A DNA stretch of 64,000 nucleotides, taken from assembly GCA_015058625.1 (NCBI GenBank), contig SVCA01000008.1, forward strand, positions 93,630 to 157,629, written 5' to 3'. Numbering within the stretch: the stretch's first letter is position 1; every line of letters starts with the position of its first letter. Both the position numbers and the translations under genes were made by a program. The notes under the pieces are model-generated. The model worked only from the letters and a program-made list of their open reading frames with translations. It made no database searches and was not told the origin of the DNA. Source of the stretch: Pseudoselenomonas ruminantium. Lineage in GTDB: Bacteria > Bacillota > Negativicutes > Selenomonadales > Selenomonadaceae. Positions 41,089 through 49,684 of this stretch are shown one piece after another.

Positions 41089-43582
41089 ACGCATACTCAC
41101 ATTCACCCTACACCTGCTGGGACGTTTTATGATTTTCTTCGCCATCCTGCTGCTGATTGGCTTTGCCCTGCAGAGCAAGATGAACGACTCCCTGAACCGG
41201 GAAGTGGAAAAATTCAGCACCCATCAGGGGGAAACGCTCGCCTTCGTCTACCATAATCTGCTGCAGACGGAAATCGCCGAGCTGAGCAAAACCGCCGCCC
41301 TGATTGCCGCCGAAAAAATCACCCCAGCCAACGGCGTCCAGTCCATCAGCGATAAGGGACAGCTGGGCGGTCTGTTGGACATCCACGGTCAGAGTATCTG
41401 GGGCGTAGCCCTGCCTGCCGAAGCCAGACTTCAATGCGCCCGCACCCTGCAGGGAGAACCCAGCTGGCGCTACTACAAAGATGTAGGGCTGGTGGTCATG
41501 GTACCGGTCTATCAGGGAAACACCGTCCGCTATGTACTCTGCAAACTCCACACAAACTCATCCCTCCGGGATAAATCCTCCCCCTTCCAATTTGCGGACA
41601 AAAAGGACGAGGAAAACATCCTGCTCTACGATACCCGCACCCAGCAGGTAGTCGTGCCCTTTGAAAACTACACGGACAGCCCCTTCTACGATGCAGACAA
41701 GGACAGCCCCCTGGGACTTGACCAACTGCTGGCCAAATTGGATAGTGCCCAGGAAGCCGCCATCTTTGACCCGAAAATCAACGCAGATTACGTGCTCTAC
41801 GCCTCTCCGATTCCCGATACGAATTTCATCGCCATCGGTTATCGGGAATGGCGCTCGGTCGTTACCGGCATCACCAATATCCATCTGATTGTGCTCTGGG
41901 TATTCGGCCTTTTGGTCGTGCTGTTCTGCGTCTTTATCCTCTACGCCTTCACCAATCAGGTGGCCGCCGAGGAAAGCACCGCCCTGCGAGAAGCCCGGGA
42001 CGAAGCCCTGCGGGCCAATCAGGCCAAGAGCGATTTCCTCGCCAACATGAGCCACGAAATCCGCACGCCCCTCAACGCCATCTTGGGCATGAACGAGATG
42101 ATTATGCGGGAAGCTAGCGGCAAGCTCAAGAAATACGCCTTCAATGTCAAAAGTGCCGGAGAAACTCTGCTCTCCATCATCAACGACATTCTGGACTTTT
42201 CCAAAATCGAATCCGGCAAGATGGAGATTGTGCCGGTAAGCTACAGTCTTAGCTCCGTACTCAACGACGTCTACAACATGGTGAACTACAAGGCCGGGCA
42301 AAAGGGGCTGGCGTTCCATATGAACGTTGACCCAGACATCCCCGATGCCCTGATTGGCGACGAAGTGCGCCTGCGGCAGGTGGTCGTAAACATCCTCAAC
42401 AACGCCGTCAAATACACCCCCAACGGCTCCGTGACCTTTACCGTCAAATCACAGGGGACGGCAGAAAACGATACGCTGGAACTGGAATTCATCACGCAGG
42501 ACACGGGCATTGGCATCCGCGAGGAGGACAAGGAAAAACTCTTCGCCAAATTCCAGCGGCTGGACATCGAGAAAAACCGCAATATCGAAGGCACCGGACT
42601 GGGTCTGGCCATCACCGTGAAGCTGACGGAAATGATGCAGGGCAGCATCAGCGTGGACAGCATTTACGGCGAAGGCAGCACCTTCACCATTCGCATTCCC
42701 CAGCAGGTCGAAAAATATGACCCCATTGGGGATTTCAACACCCGCATTGAAGCGGCCCTGCGGGAAGAAGAACACTACCAGGAAAGTTTCACCGCCCCGC
42801 AGTCCCATATTCTGGTGGTGGACGACAACGACATGAACCTCACCGTCGTAGAAAGCCTGCTGGAGAAAACCCGCGTCCATATCCATACGGCCACTTCCGG
42901 CAAGGAATGTCTGCAGCTGATTGCCCAAAACCACTACGACATCGTGTTCCTGGACCATATGATGCCGGAAATGGACGGCATCGAAACCCTGCAGCGCGCC
43001 AAAACCATGACCGACAGTCCCTGCCAACATACGCCCTTTATCGCACTGACCGCCAATGCCGTGGCAGGGGTAAAGGAAATGTTCCTGGCCAAAGGCTTTA
43101 ACGACTACCTAGCAAAACCCGTGGATGGCAAAACCTTGGAGCACATGGTACAAAAATACCTGCCCCCCGAAAAAATCGAGGCAGCAGGCGAAAATCCCTC
43201 CACCACCAGCCAGCAAATTGACCTGCCCACCGCCATGCAGTACTGCGGCAACGACGAGGAGATGCAGAAAAAATTCCTGAGCATGTTCGTCACCCGCCGC
43301 GAAGCTGTCACAAAACTGCTGGAAAAAGACCTGACCGCCGACAACATCGCCGACTATACCACCCACGTCCACGCCCTCAAATCCACGGCTCTTTCCATCG
43401 GCGGCGTAAAACTCTCCGAAGCCGCCAAAGCATTGGAAATGGCAGGCCACGCCTACTGTGACGGGCCAGAGGAAGAAAAGGCGGATAACCTGCAGTACAT
43501 CAAGGAGCATCATGGCGAAGCCATGGAACTCTATGCCAAACTGGCAGACGAAGCAAAGGTACGGTTCAGTATTCAGTCATAA
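41075..43582 (+). CDS. Hybrid histidine kinase with receiver and Hpt domains
   Basis: 835 residues. Membrane helix (about 10-30), periplasmic sensor region (about 35-265), second helix (about 270-295), HisKA with H327 (NMSHEIRTPLNA), HATPase with ILNNAVKYT, DTGIGI and GTGLGLAI, receiver domain with D627 (VFLDHMMPEMDG), and Hpt domain with H766 (HVHALKSTALSIGG). All elements of a four-step relay are present in one chain. It starts with TTG at 41075 inside the preceding gene, GGGAG upstream. No DNA-binding regulator is encoded nearby; the CheY-like protein at 38189 is the obvious partner. Confidence 0.93.
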   Translation: MKQDKRILTFTLHLLGRFMIFFAILLLIGFALQSKMNDSLNREVEKFSTHQGETLAFVYHNLLQTEIAELSKTAALIAAEKITPANGVQSISDKGQLGGLLDIHGQSIWGVALPAEARLQCARTLQGEPSWRYYKDVGLVVMVPVYQGNTVRYVLCKLHTNSSLRDKSSPFQFADKKDEENILLYDTRTQQVVVPFENYTDSPFYDADKDSPLGLDQLLAKLDSAQEAAIFDPKINADYVLYASPIPDTNFIAIGYREWRSVVTGITNIHLIVLWVFGLLVVLFCVFILYAFTNQVAAEESTALREARDEALRANQAKSDFLANMSHEIRTPLNAILGMNEMIMREASGKLKKYAFNVKSAGETLLSIINDILDFSKIESGKMEIVPVSYSLSSVLNDVYNMVNYKAGQKGLAFHMNVDPDIPDALIGDEVRLRQVVVNILNNAVKYTPNGSVTFTVKSQGTAENDTLELEFITQDTGIGIREEDKEKLFAKFQRLDIEKNRNIEGTGLGLAITVKLTEMMQGSISVDSIYGEGSTFTIRIPQQVEKYDPIGDFNTRIEAALREEEHYQESFTAPQSHILVVDDNDMNLTVVESLLEKTRVHIHTATSGKECLQLIAQNHYDIVFLDHMMPEMDGIETLQRAKTMTDSPCQHTPFIALTANAVAGVKEMFLAKGFNDYLAKPVDGKTLEHMVQKYLPPEKIEAAGENPSTTSQQIDLPTAMQYCGNDEEMQKKFLSMFVTRREAVTKLLEKDLTADNIADYTTHVHALKSTALSIGGVKLSEAAKALEMAGHAYCDGPEEEKADNLQYIKEHHGEAMELYAKLADEAKVRFSIQS

Positions 43583-43593
43583 CCGTAAATACA

Positions 43594-43638
43594 AAAAGCC
43601 GGAAGTTTTGCAGTTATATCCGCAACCTTCCGGCTTTT
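43594..43638. terminator. Terminator of the signalling operon
   Basis: AAAAGCCGGAAG (43594-43605) and CTTCCGGCTTTT (43627-43638). Confidence 0.85.
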
Positions 43639-43684
43639 ATTATCCCTTTTGGCAGTCTTATGCACAACCTCCACCGCGTCAGGA

Positions 43685-44014
43685 TCATTGTTTTTGCCCC
43701 CAAGCATATACACATTGCATTACAATACCTCCCGCCGTTATCAAAAAAGATACAGCCAGATTGCTAGCGAACATGTAGATCAATCCCGCAAATATGAACA
43801 GCACTAGCGCAACAACAATTATCCCTTTCCCAATACTGTTACCTTCTTCAAAGCTATGTATTGCAGATACCACAGCCATACCGGCTAATGTCGATACCAC
43901 CCAATTCAACGTGTCTGCATACTCAGACCACACCGTATACTGTAATAACACGGCCACAACCATCAGTATTATAAGAACTATACAGCCCAGCTTACTCTTT
44001 TGCAAATTGCTCAT
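43685..44014 (-). CDS. Small membrane protein, unknown
   Basis: 109 residues with three predicted membrane helices (about 10-27, 33-52, 62-98). No family recognised; charged residues cluster in a short loop (HSFEEGNSIGK). SD GGAGGG precedes ATG. It has lower G+C than the operon before it. Function unknown. Confidence 0.65.
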   Translation of the reverse strand: MSNLQKSKLGCIVLIILMVVAVLLQYTVWSEYADTLNWVVSTLAGMAVVSAIHSFEEGNSIGKGIIVVALVLFIFAGLIYMFASNLAVSFLITAGGIVMQCVYAWGQKQ

Positions 44015-44040
44015 CTGAATCCCTCCATTTATAAATAACA

Positions 44041-44064
44041 GCAGGGAGCTTTTCAGCCCCCTGC
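44041..44064 (-). terminator. Terminator after the secreted protein gene
   Basis: GCAGGGAGCT-TTTC-AGCCCCCTGC hairpin; on the minus strand followed by TGTTATTTAT, a weak T-tract. Confidence 0.55.
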
Positions 44065-44096
44065 CTGAAATATACTTAGACTCTTTCTGCCTATAA

Positions 44097-44657
44097 TCAG
44101 TTTATTCTTCTTAGCTCTAATATATCGAATCTTTTTGCCGGCAGATCAGTTCTTTCCTGCTTGTAGTTAAAAAATAGCAACCCATTATCACGCACAAAAA
44201 ACAAACAACCCCCAGAATAAGATCCATCACCAGGTATATTGAAGTTCAAACATGCACTGTACGCATCAGGGAACACATCATCTTTATACTGCTCAGTTTT
44301 TTTAATCTGAATAATTCCTGCCGTTTTTCCATCCCCATTCGGAGCCTCAAGCAATGCAGGTTGCCCACCAGGTATTGCCTTTATAATTCTGCCATCCAGC
44401 TTCGGTTCTGTTTCACCCAACCACGAGTCTCCCGGAACCATTTCGATTCTCACAATCGCGCCGATATCCCCAGTAAAGGGAGAAATCCAATTCTCCGTCA
44501 TAAATTCGAATTTCCCAGCCCGAACAATCTCATAATCGCCCTCAAGGCCTTTCAAATCCAAAAACTTTAGCTCCGCGCTGGCTGTATTTACATTCGCCAC
44601 CATTGCCAGACACAACATAATGGTAAAACAAAAACCGGTTAAAATTTTCTTCAGCAT
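44097..44657 (-). CDS. Exported protein of unknown function
   Basis: 186 residues, SD AAGGAGG. Clear signal peptide (MLKKILTGFC start, cleavage after NTASA near 28). Mature part is beta-rich with a Cys pair (SACLNFN, SGGCLFF) that could form a disulfide. No family recognised. Driven by a promoter that carries a G8 tract and is nearly identical to the one before the exported protein at 56237, so the two are probably controlled in the same way. Confidence 0.72.
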   Translation of the reverse strand: MLKKILTGFCFTIMLCLAMVANVNTASAELKFLDLKGLEGDYEIVRAGKFEFMTENWISPFTGDIGAIVRIEMVPGDSWLGETEPKLDGRIIKAIPGGQPALLEAPNGDGKTAGIIQIKKTEQYKDDVFPDAYSACLNFNIPGDGSYSGGCLFFVRDNGLLFFNYKQERTDLPAKRFDILELRRIN

Positions 44658-44724
44658 ACCCCATCCTCCTTGTCAAATTCTCAGCAGCCCCTCATTATGG
44701 AGGCCAATACTCCTCTTTAGGCTG

Positions 44725-44759
44725 ATTATAGCACAGATGTCCCCCCCCGCAAGACATTT
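44725..44759 (-). promoter_or_regulatory. Promoter with G8 spacer tract, copy 1
   Basis: Minus strand: TTGCGG (44747-44752), 16-base spacer containing most of a run of eight G, TATAAT (44725-44730). The segment TGTCC...AAGACATTT (44738-44759 on plus) is identical over 22 bases to 56958-56979. A change in G number would alter the -35/-10 spacing. Confidence 0.65.
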
Positions 44760-44801
44760 TCCTCCATTTACGAGCTTATCTCCCCATGAAAATAGCCATG
44801 C

Positions 44802-44849
44802 AAAAGAGCGATTAAATCAGCATTGCAATGTTGATTTAATCGCTCTTTT
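44802..44849. terminator. 48-bp palindromic terminator, upstream of the DUF4143 gene
   Basis: Arms built on GAGCGATTAAATCA and TGATTTAATCGCTC around CATTGCAATG; T-run on plus. Same 48-base design as 46179-46226, with paired base changes. It also supplies the TTGATT -35 box (44831-44836) of the next gene's promoter (TATACT at 44854-44859). Confidence 0.8.
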
Positions 44850-44859
44850 TTGTTATACT

Positions 44860-44895
44860 TCGATTAAACAAGCATTGCGATGCTGATTTAATCGA
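44860..44895 (+). repeat. Related palindrome at the 5' end of the DUF4143 mRNA
   Basis: TCGATTAAAcaAGCAT / ATGCTgaTTTAATCGA, 36 bases, right at the expected start site and just before the SD AAAGGTGG. Confidence 0.7.
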
Positions 44896-44909
44896 AAGGT
44901 GGGATATCC

Positions 44910-46166
44910 ATGTATGTGAAGCGCACAATTGAAGAAGCGATTCTAAAGCTGGGGCAGTCCTTTCCCTGTATCGTCATCTATGGTGCTCGTCAGGTAGGCA
45001 AGTCCACGACCATACAGCATATATTTGGACAGAAATATGCAAAAGTCACCCTTGATGACTTAGATGACCGTGCTTTAGCCCTTAACAATCCGAAACTTTT
45101 TCTGGAAACATACGGCTGGCCGCTCATCATCGACGAGATTCAAAAAGCCCCTTTGCTTCTTGACGAGATAAAGAAACGCATTGACGAAGCACGCCTGCAA
45201 TGGCTCGACAGTGGTGAACCACGCCAGTTGATGTATATCCTTACCGGCTCCAACCGCTTTGAACTGCAACAGGGCATATCGGATTCTTTGGCTGGCCGCT
45301 GCGGCGTACTGGAAATGACTTCCTTCTCCCAAGGAGAAAAAGTCCATGCCACTGGCCAGCTTTTCCATCCAGAGATTGCCCCACTATTAAAAAGAGAAAA
45401 AGAATTAAAACTACCCTACCGTTCCCGCAAGGAGGTATTTGCCGACATCTTTACCGGCGGTATGCCGGATATCTGTACCAATATCGCCGACAGGGATACT
45501 TACTTCAAATCCTACGTCAATACCTATATCGAAAAGGATGTCCGCAAGCTAATCTCAGTGGGTAGTGAACTGGCGTTCCGCAACTTTATCTCCCTGCTCG
45601 CTTTGCGCACCGCCCAGGAATTTCATGTAGGTGAGCTGGCCAACGCCGTCGGCATTGACACCCGCACTTGCAAGAAATGGATTTCTGTACTGGAAACCTC
45701 AGGGATTATCTATCTCCTTCAGCCATACATGGCAAAAATCTCCAAACGCATTATCAAAGCGCCCAAAATTTATTTTCTGGACACAGGCCTGTGCTCCTAT
45801 CTCTGTAAATGGCCTAATGCGGAAATGCTGGAAAACTGTGCCATGAGCGGCGCATTCTTTGAAACATATGTGGTCAGCGAAATCATCAAGAATGCCTACG
45901 CCCATAACCTTGACCCCCAATCATTTCTCTTCTATTACAGGGATATTGACCAGAAAGAAGTAGACCTCATCTACGCGGAACAGGGCAAAATCTATCCTAT
46001 CGAAATCAAAAAAGGTGTTGCCCCCAGCCAGCCTACCAAAAACTTCTCTGTCCTGCAAAAGTACAAACAGGCTATCCAGCCAGGCCTGGTTATCGACACC
46101 TGTGAAAAAATCCGCCCCATAAATGAGGCGGCATGGATGTATCCGGTGTATCTGCTGGGATTGTAA
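44910..46166 (+). CDS. AAA+ ATPase with C-terminal DUF4143
   Basis: 418 residues. Walker A GARQVGKST (25-33), Walker B PLIIDEIQ, sensor YILTGSNRFEL, then a winged-helix segment (VGELANAVGIDTRTCKKWIS) and the DUF4143 part with nuclease-like residues DIDQKEVDLIY and YPIEIKKG, a PD-(D/E)XK-type pattern. Proteins of this kind are very common in anaerobes, often in many copies, with no settled role. Lower G+C than neighbours and the bracketing palindromes suggest it moves or is acquired as a unit. Confidence 0.88.
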   Translation: MYVKRTIEEAILKLGQSFPCIVIYGARQVGKSTTIQHIFGQKYAKVTLDDLDDRALALNNPKLFLETYGWPLIIDEIQKAPLLLDEIKKRIDEARLQWLDSGEPRQLMYILTGSNRFELQQGISDSLAGRCGVLEMTSFSQGEKVHATGQLFHPEIAPLLKREKELKLPYRSRKEVFADIFTGGMPDICTNIADRDTYFKSYVNTYIEKDVRKLISVGSELAFRNFISLLALRTAQEFHVGELANAVGIDTRTCKKWISVLETSGIIYLLQPYMAKISKRIIKAPKIYFLDTGLCSYLCKWPNAEMLENCAMSGAFFETYVVSEIIKNAYAHNLDPQSFLFYYRDIDQKEVDLIYAEQGKIYPIEIKKGVAPSQPTKNFSVLQKYKQAIQPGLVIDTCEKIRPINEAAWMYPVYLLGL

Positions 46167-46178
46167 AAAATCCCACTT

Positions 46179-46226
46179 AAAAGTCCGATTAAATCAGCAT
46201 CGCGATGTTGATTTAATCGGACTTTT
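46179..46226. terminator. 48-bp palindromic terminator, downstream of the DUF4143 gene
   Basis: AAAAGTCCGATTAAATCA / TGATTTAATCGGACTTTT around CATCGCGATG, T6 on plus. Homologous to 44802-44849; differences are compensated in both arms (GAG/CTC to GTC/GAC; TGCA to CGCG). Confidence 0.85.
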
Positions 46227-46231
46227 TTATC

Positions 46232-47464
46232 TTATCCGAAGGTCAATTCTCCTTTTTCCCCCACCGCACAGATATCCGTCTTCGTGGTCGAGGTAAATGC
46301 GCCTTTGCGGTCAATATAGAAGCCGTTGGGGTTCGTCAGGAAATTCCAATACTCCTGCACCGCCGGTGCTACGGCGATGGTATGGCGGAAGGAATACGGC
46401 AGGGTGCTGATATAGCGGGCCGATTTTGCGCCCAGCTGTACCACCAATGTCTGACGCACGCTGTCCTTGCCGTTGCCGTCAATATAGAGATAGTTCCGTC
46501 CATCTTCCATATGGATGAGCACGGGCTGCAATTCCGTCAAGGCAGCAGGTATTGCCGTATCCTGCCCGTTGAGCCGCACACGCACCGTCCCATCCATTTG
46601 CACCACTTCAATGACATCCCGCCTGCCATTGTCGTTCAGGGAGGTTGTCAAGGGATAGTAAGCCGAAAAAGGCTGGGCATAGGCTGCCGCTGTTTGCTGA
46701 TAAGCAATGTTAAAAAGCTCCGGCTGTTCCCGGAACAGAATCGTAGCCATCAGCAGGCCTTCTGCATAGGAAGCAATCTCATAGGGATTGAAGTAGAAGG
46801 TAATCCCCCGCGGGTCTAATGTCCAGTTGAGCGTATCGCTTGAGGCTTCTTTTTGCAGTTTGGCCTCCAGGCCGTCAAAATTACTCTGGGGATAATCCTG
46901 GCGCAGCTGCTGGCAGACAGCCTTGACCAAAGCGTCCCTATCCTTCACCACCGCCGACAGGGGAATCTTCGCGCCGATCAGCGGGTCGAGATTCACGCCC
47001 TCCCAGGCATACATGCCATGCACGCCGCTGCTGCCGGTGTATTCCTGCTGCAAGAAACTTACCGCCACAGTATCTGCCCGCCGCATCTCCACATCGAACT
47101 CATACGACAGTGGATGATAATACTTCACATCATTTTGCCGAAACGCGATGGCCTCCTCTTTCAACTTCTCCTGCACCTGCTGAATCCGCCGCCACTCCCG
47201 CTGGTTGATTTTTTCAATGGCCTTGGCCAGCTGCGGATAATCGCGGCGAATTTCCTCATTCACCGCCAGCCCTGCCCACTTGGAAAGCAACAGTTCATGC
47301 TCCCCGCGGACATCACGGCCAGTCTCGCACTTTTGATGCACCTGCTTGAAAAAGCCGCCCAAAGCGCGCGGTGCGGCGCTGGCCATGACCGACAGGGACA
47401 GCAGCCCCACCAGCAGCCCCACCAGCAGCCCCCATAGCAGGCCGAAACGAATCGTGTGTTTCAC
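46232..47464 (-). CDS. Exported DUF3298-type protein
   Basis: 410 residues from GTG at 47464, which has GGAGGG 7 bases upstream; the longer reading to 47482 does not. Signal peptide or anchor (LLWGLLVGLLVGLLSLSVM). Residues about 130-260 contain a DUF3298/RsiV-like region (GVHGMYAWEGVNLDPLIGAK). DUF3298 is found in anti-sigma RsiV and in periplasmic proteins. The C-terminal part has a repeat-poor beta region with no recognised family. It follows the STAS-kinase gene directly. Confidence 0.72.
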   Translation of the reverse strand: MKHTIRFGLLWGLLVGLLVGLLSLSVMASAAPRALGGFFKQVHQKCETGRDVRGEHELLLSKWAGLAVNEEIRRDYPQLAKAIEKINQREWRRIQQVQEKLKEEAIAFRQNDVKYYHPLSYEFDVEMRRADTVAVSFLQQEYTGSSGVHGMYAWEGVNLDPLIGAKIPLSAVVKDRDALVKAVCQQLRQDYPQSNFDGLEAKLQKEASSDTLNWTLDPRGITFYFNPYEIASYAEGLLMATILFREQPELFNIAYQQTAAAYAQPFSAYYPLTTSLNDNGRRDVIEVVQMDGTVRVRLNGQDTAIPAALTELQPVLIHMEDGRNYLYIDGNGKDSVRQTLVVQLGAKSARYISTLPYSFRHTIAVAPAVQEYWNFLTNPNGFYIDRKGAFTSTTKTDICAVGEKGELTFG

Positions 47465-47478
47465 CAATCTCCCTCCAT

Positions 47479-48669
47479 TCACTCTAAATCTAACGAATCA
47501 ACCCGGGCTAAAAGTTCCTGCAAATGCTCTTTGGTATGCTTTATGCGCAGCTCCGTAAGCGGATGGTCTTTCAAGGCAGTAGTCACCAACAGCTTTAAGA
47601 ACCGTATGCTGGCCACTATGCGGATTTTATCCTCCAAGGCGCGAAGCGCCGTCTTGTCCTGCGTGCCAAAGTAAAGTTCCATAATCCGCTGCCAGATATA
47701 AGCCGTGGTTTCCGTATGGATGCCCAAAAAATCCATGGCATTATTCGGATCATCTTCGGGAAAGGCGCGATAAGTCACATAGAGTCCCTGCAGGTCAAAG
47801 ATGGGCTGGCCTGTGCACAACGTTTCCATATCAATCAGCATAGGCTCGCCCTCGCAGAGCAGTACATTTTTCATCTGAAAATCCCCATGAACCACATGGT
47901 TATCATCCGGCAAAGCCATCAGCAAATCACGCAGACGGTCCAGCATTTCCGCTGGCAGGCATTCCTGTAAAGCCTTCAGGGATTCCAACATATTGTCTCT
48001 GGCCAGCGGCAGTTCGCCGTCTTCCATTTCCGTAGCATGAACCTGTTTCAGGCAGTCCACATAGAGCTGCATAAGGTCATCTAGCTGTGCCTTGTCCTGC
48101 TCATATTCCTGTGTCCAATCATTGAAGCTTCTGGCCTGCAGGAGCTCAAACACCGAACCATACTGATCGCCTACCCGCACAATATCATAAGCTATCGCCG
48201 TGGGAAGCCCTTTGACAAAGGCTTTCTTGGCCCGGGACTTCTCCCGCTGTATCAGGGGAATACTGGCTTCGCCCTCTCCATATACCTTGACAATCGTCTC
48301 CTCGTCCAGCCGGTAAACCTTGCCAAAAAATCCCTCCGCGATAAGTTCACTGCCCTCAAGGCTGATTTCCCGGTAGGCCTTCTGTACCCCCATAAACTCC
48401 GTGAAGCCCGTCATTTCCAAAATATTATACACTTCCGCGCTAACCTCTGTCATGGAAACCCGCTCATGCTTTTGCACCTTTTCCTCCTTGATGACCTGCA
48501 TGATGACCCGCAGACCCGCCGAAGAAATAAACGTCAGCTTCTTCGCATCAAAGATTACCGCCTGATACTCCTGCTCCGCCCGCTGTCTGGCAATATCACG
48601 CCCCACATCCGCAGCATTCGTAGAATCTATCTTTCCTTCCAAAGGAATGACCAATACAGAATTATCCAT
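47479..48669 (-). CDS. STAS domain fused to an aminoglycoside-phosphotransferase-like kinase
   Basis: 396 residues. N-terminal STAS domain (1-100; LEGKIDSTNAADVG, FISSAGLRVIM with the conserved Ser), then an APH-type kinase: VYRLDEETIVKVYG (Lys), HVVHGDFQMKN catalytic loop and PMLIDMET metal site. STAS domains are switched by phosphorylation; the kinase could modify a small molecule or a protein, and the fusion suggests a signalling role. Antibiotic resistance is unlikely from context. Overlaps the start region of the DUF3298 gene, so both are co-expressed. Confidence 0.82.
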   Translation of the reverse strand: MDNSVLVIPLEGKIDSTNAADVGRDIARQRAEQEYQAVIFDAKKLTFISSAGLRVIMQVIKEEKVQKHERVSMTEVSAEVYNILEMTGFTEFMGVQKAYREISLEGSELIAEGFFGKVYRLDEETIVKVYGEGEASIPLIQREKSRAKKAFVKGLPTAIAYDIVRVGDQYGSVFELLQARSFNDWTQEYEQDKAQLDDLMQLYVDCLKQVHATEMEDGELPLARDNMLESLKALQECLPAEMLDRLRDLLMALPDDNHVVHGDFQMKNVLLCEGEPMLIDMETLCTGQPIFDLQGLYVTYRAFPEDDPNNAMDFLGIHTETTAYIWQRIMELYFGTQDKTALRALEDKIRIVASIRFLKLLVTTALKDHPLTELRIKHTKEHLQELLARVDSLDLE

Positions 48670-48743
48670 GGAAAAATCCCCCTTAGCACTTGCTTTTTTG
48701 AGTAAATTCTATCTTTCCCAGAATAAATCCTGCCGCCGCCCAT

Positions 48744-48790
48744 AAAACAAAAAGTAGGAAGTCCCAGCCCTTGCGGTAAGACTTCCTGCT
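48744..48790 (-). terminator. Terminator of the small exported protein gene
   Basis: Arms AGTAGGAAGTC (48753-48763) and GACTTCCTGCT (48780-48790), T-rich on the minus strand. Confidence 0.75.
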
Positions 48791-48804
48791 CTCGCTATTA
48801 TGAT

Positions 48805-49047
48805 TTACTGCATGCTTACAATATGCCCATCCTGAGCAATCGTTACTTTCCCCTGCTCCAGACCGGCCGTCACATAAGCCACCCGGAAATCACTGCCCTG
48901 CCGCTCCACCTCGCAGAACTCCGTATCCGGATGCGCAGCCACTACTGCTTCTTCGGCAATCTCCTCCGTAATGGCAGGTGTTCCCTGCAAAAAGAGTAAA
49001 CTGCCCCAAACCATAATACCAGCTAACATTCCCAAATAACTTTTCAT
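48805..49047 (-). CDS. Small exported protein, PepSY-like
   Basis: 80 residues from ATG at 49047 with AAAGGAGG upstream. Signal peptide MKSYLGMLAGIMVWGSLLF, then about 55 residues patterned like one PepSY-type alpha-beta unit (ITEEIAEEAVVAAHPDTEFC, GKVTIAQDG). The family call is tentative. Function unknown. Confidence 0.6.
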   Translation of the reverse strand: MKSYLGMLAGIMVWGSLLFLQGTPAITEEIAEEAVVAAHPDTEFCEVERQGSDFRVAYVTAGLEQGKVTIAQDGHIVSMQ

Positions 49048-49224
49048 ACAGAACCAATCCTCCTTTTCGTAACCCAAGGTTAGTATACAACTTTACACAT
49101 GTAATGTGGATAGTTTTGAAGGAAGTATTCTGTATTCATCTTATGACTTACCAAACCTTGCCAGTATTATGGCTTCATGGTAACATGAAATCCTAATCAT
49201 TATAACGACAAAAGAGCTCTCCCT

Positions 49225-49620
49225 ATGCAATATCTCTACGTTTTCCTCGGCGGCGGCCTAGGAGCTGTCTGCCGTTACCTGGCCACTACCGCCATCGGCG
49301 CCCGTTTTGGTATGATGTTTCCCTTTGGTACCCTGTTCGTCAACACCTTAGGCAGCTTCCTCATGGCCCTTATTATGGGCTTCCTACTGACCATGGCCAA
49401 AGCCAATAACCTGCTGTCCGAACCTCTGCGCCTGCTCTTAACCGTCGGCTTCTTAGGCGGCTTCACCACCTTCTCCTCCTTCAGCATGGAAACACTGACG
49501 CTGCTGCGCAGCGGAAGTATTGTGCTGGCTATCGCTAATATAACCGCCAATATTGTGTTGGGCTTGGTCGCCGCTATCCTTGGGCTTTACCTTGCTAGTA
49601 TGATTCAAGGTGGCAAATAA
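49225..49620 (+). CDS. crcB: Fluoride exporter Fluc/CrcB
   Basis: 131 residues, four membrane helices. GGGLGAVCRYL, FGTLFVNTLGSFLMA (Asn of the pore) and GFLGGFTTFSSFSMET (Phe box) are diagnostic. Dimeric fluoride channel of the inner membrane. A single crcB is present, which suits a homodimer. No fluoride riboswitch was recognised in the 170 bases upstream. Confidence 0.94.
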   Translation: MQYLYVFLGGGLGAVCRYLATTAIGARFGMMFPFGTLFVNTLGSFLMALIMGFLLTMAKANNLLSEPLRLLLTVGFLGGFTTFSSFSMETLTLLRSGSIVLAIANITANIVLGLVAAILGLYLASMIQGGK

Positions 49621-49654
49621 ACTTCACAACAAAAATAAAACACAACTTACGATA

Positions 49655-49684
49655 AAAGGAAGGCGAGAGATTTCGCCTTCCTTT
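49655..49684. terminator. Bidirectional terminator
   Basis: AAAGGAAGGCGA / TCGCCTTCCTTT between convergent genes. Confidence 0.85.

Noticed and set aside
47479..48669. Aminoglycoside resistance gene
   Set aside because: The kinase fold is APH-like, but the STAS fusion and context do not fit a resistance enzyme.
49050..49224. Fluoride riboswitch upstream of crcB
   Set aside because: The conserved loop sequences of the crcB motif could not be found.
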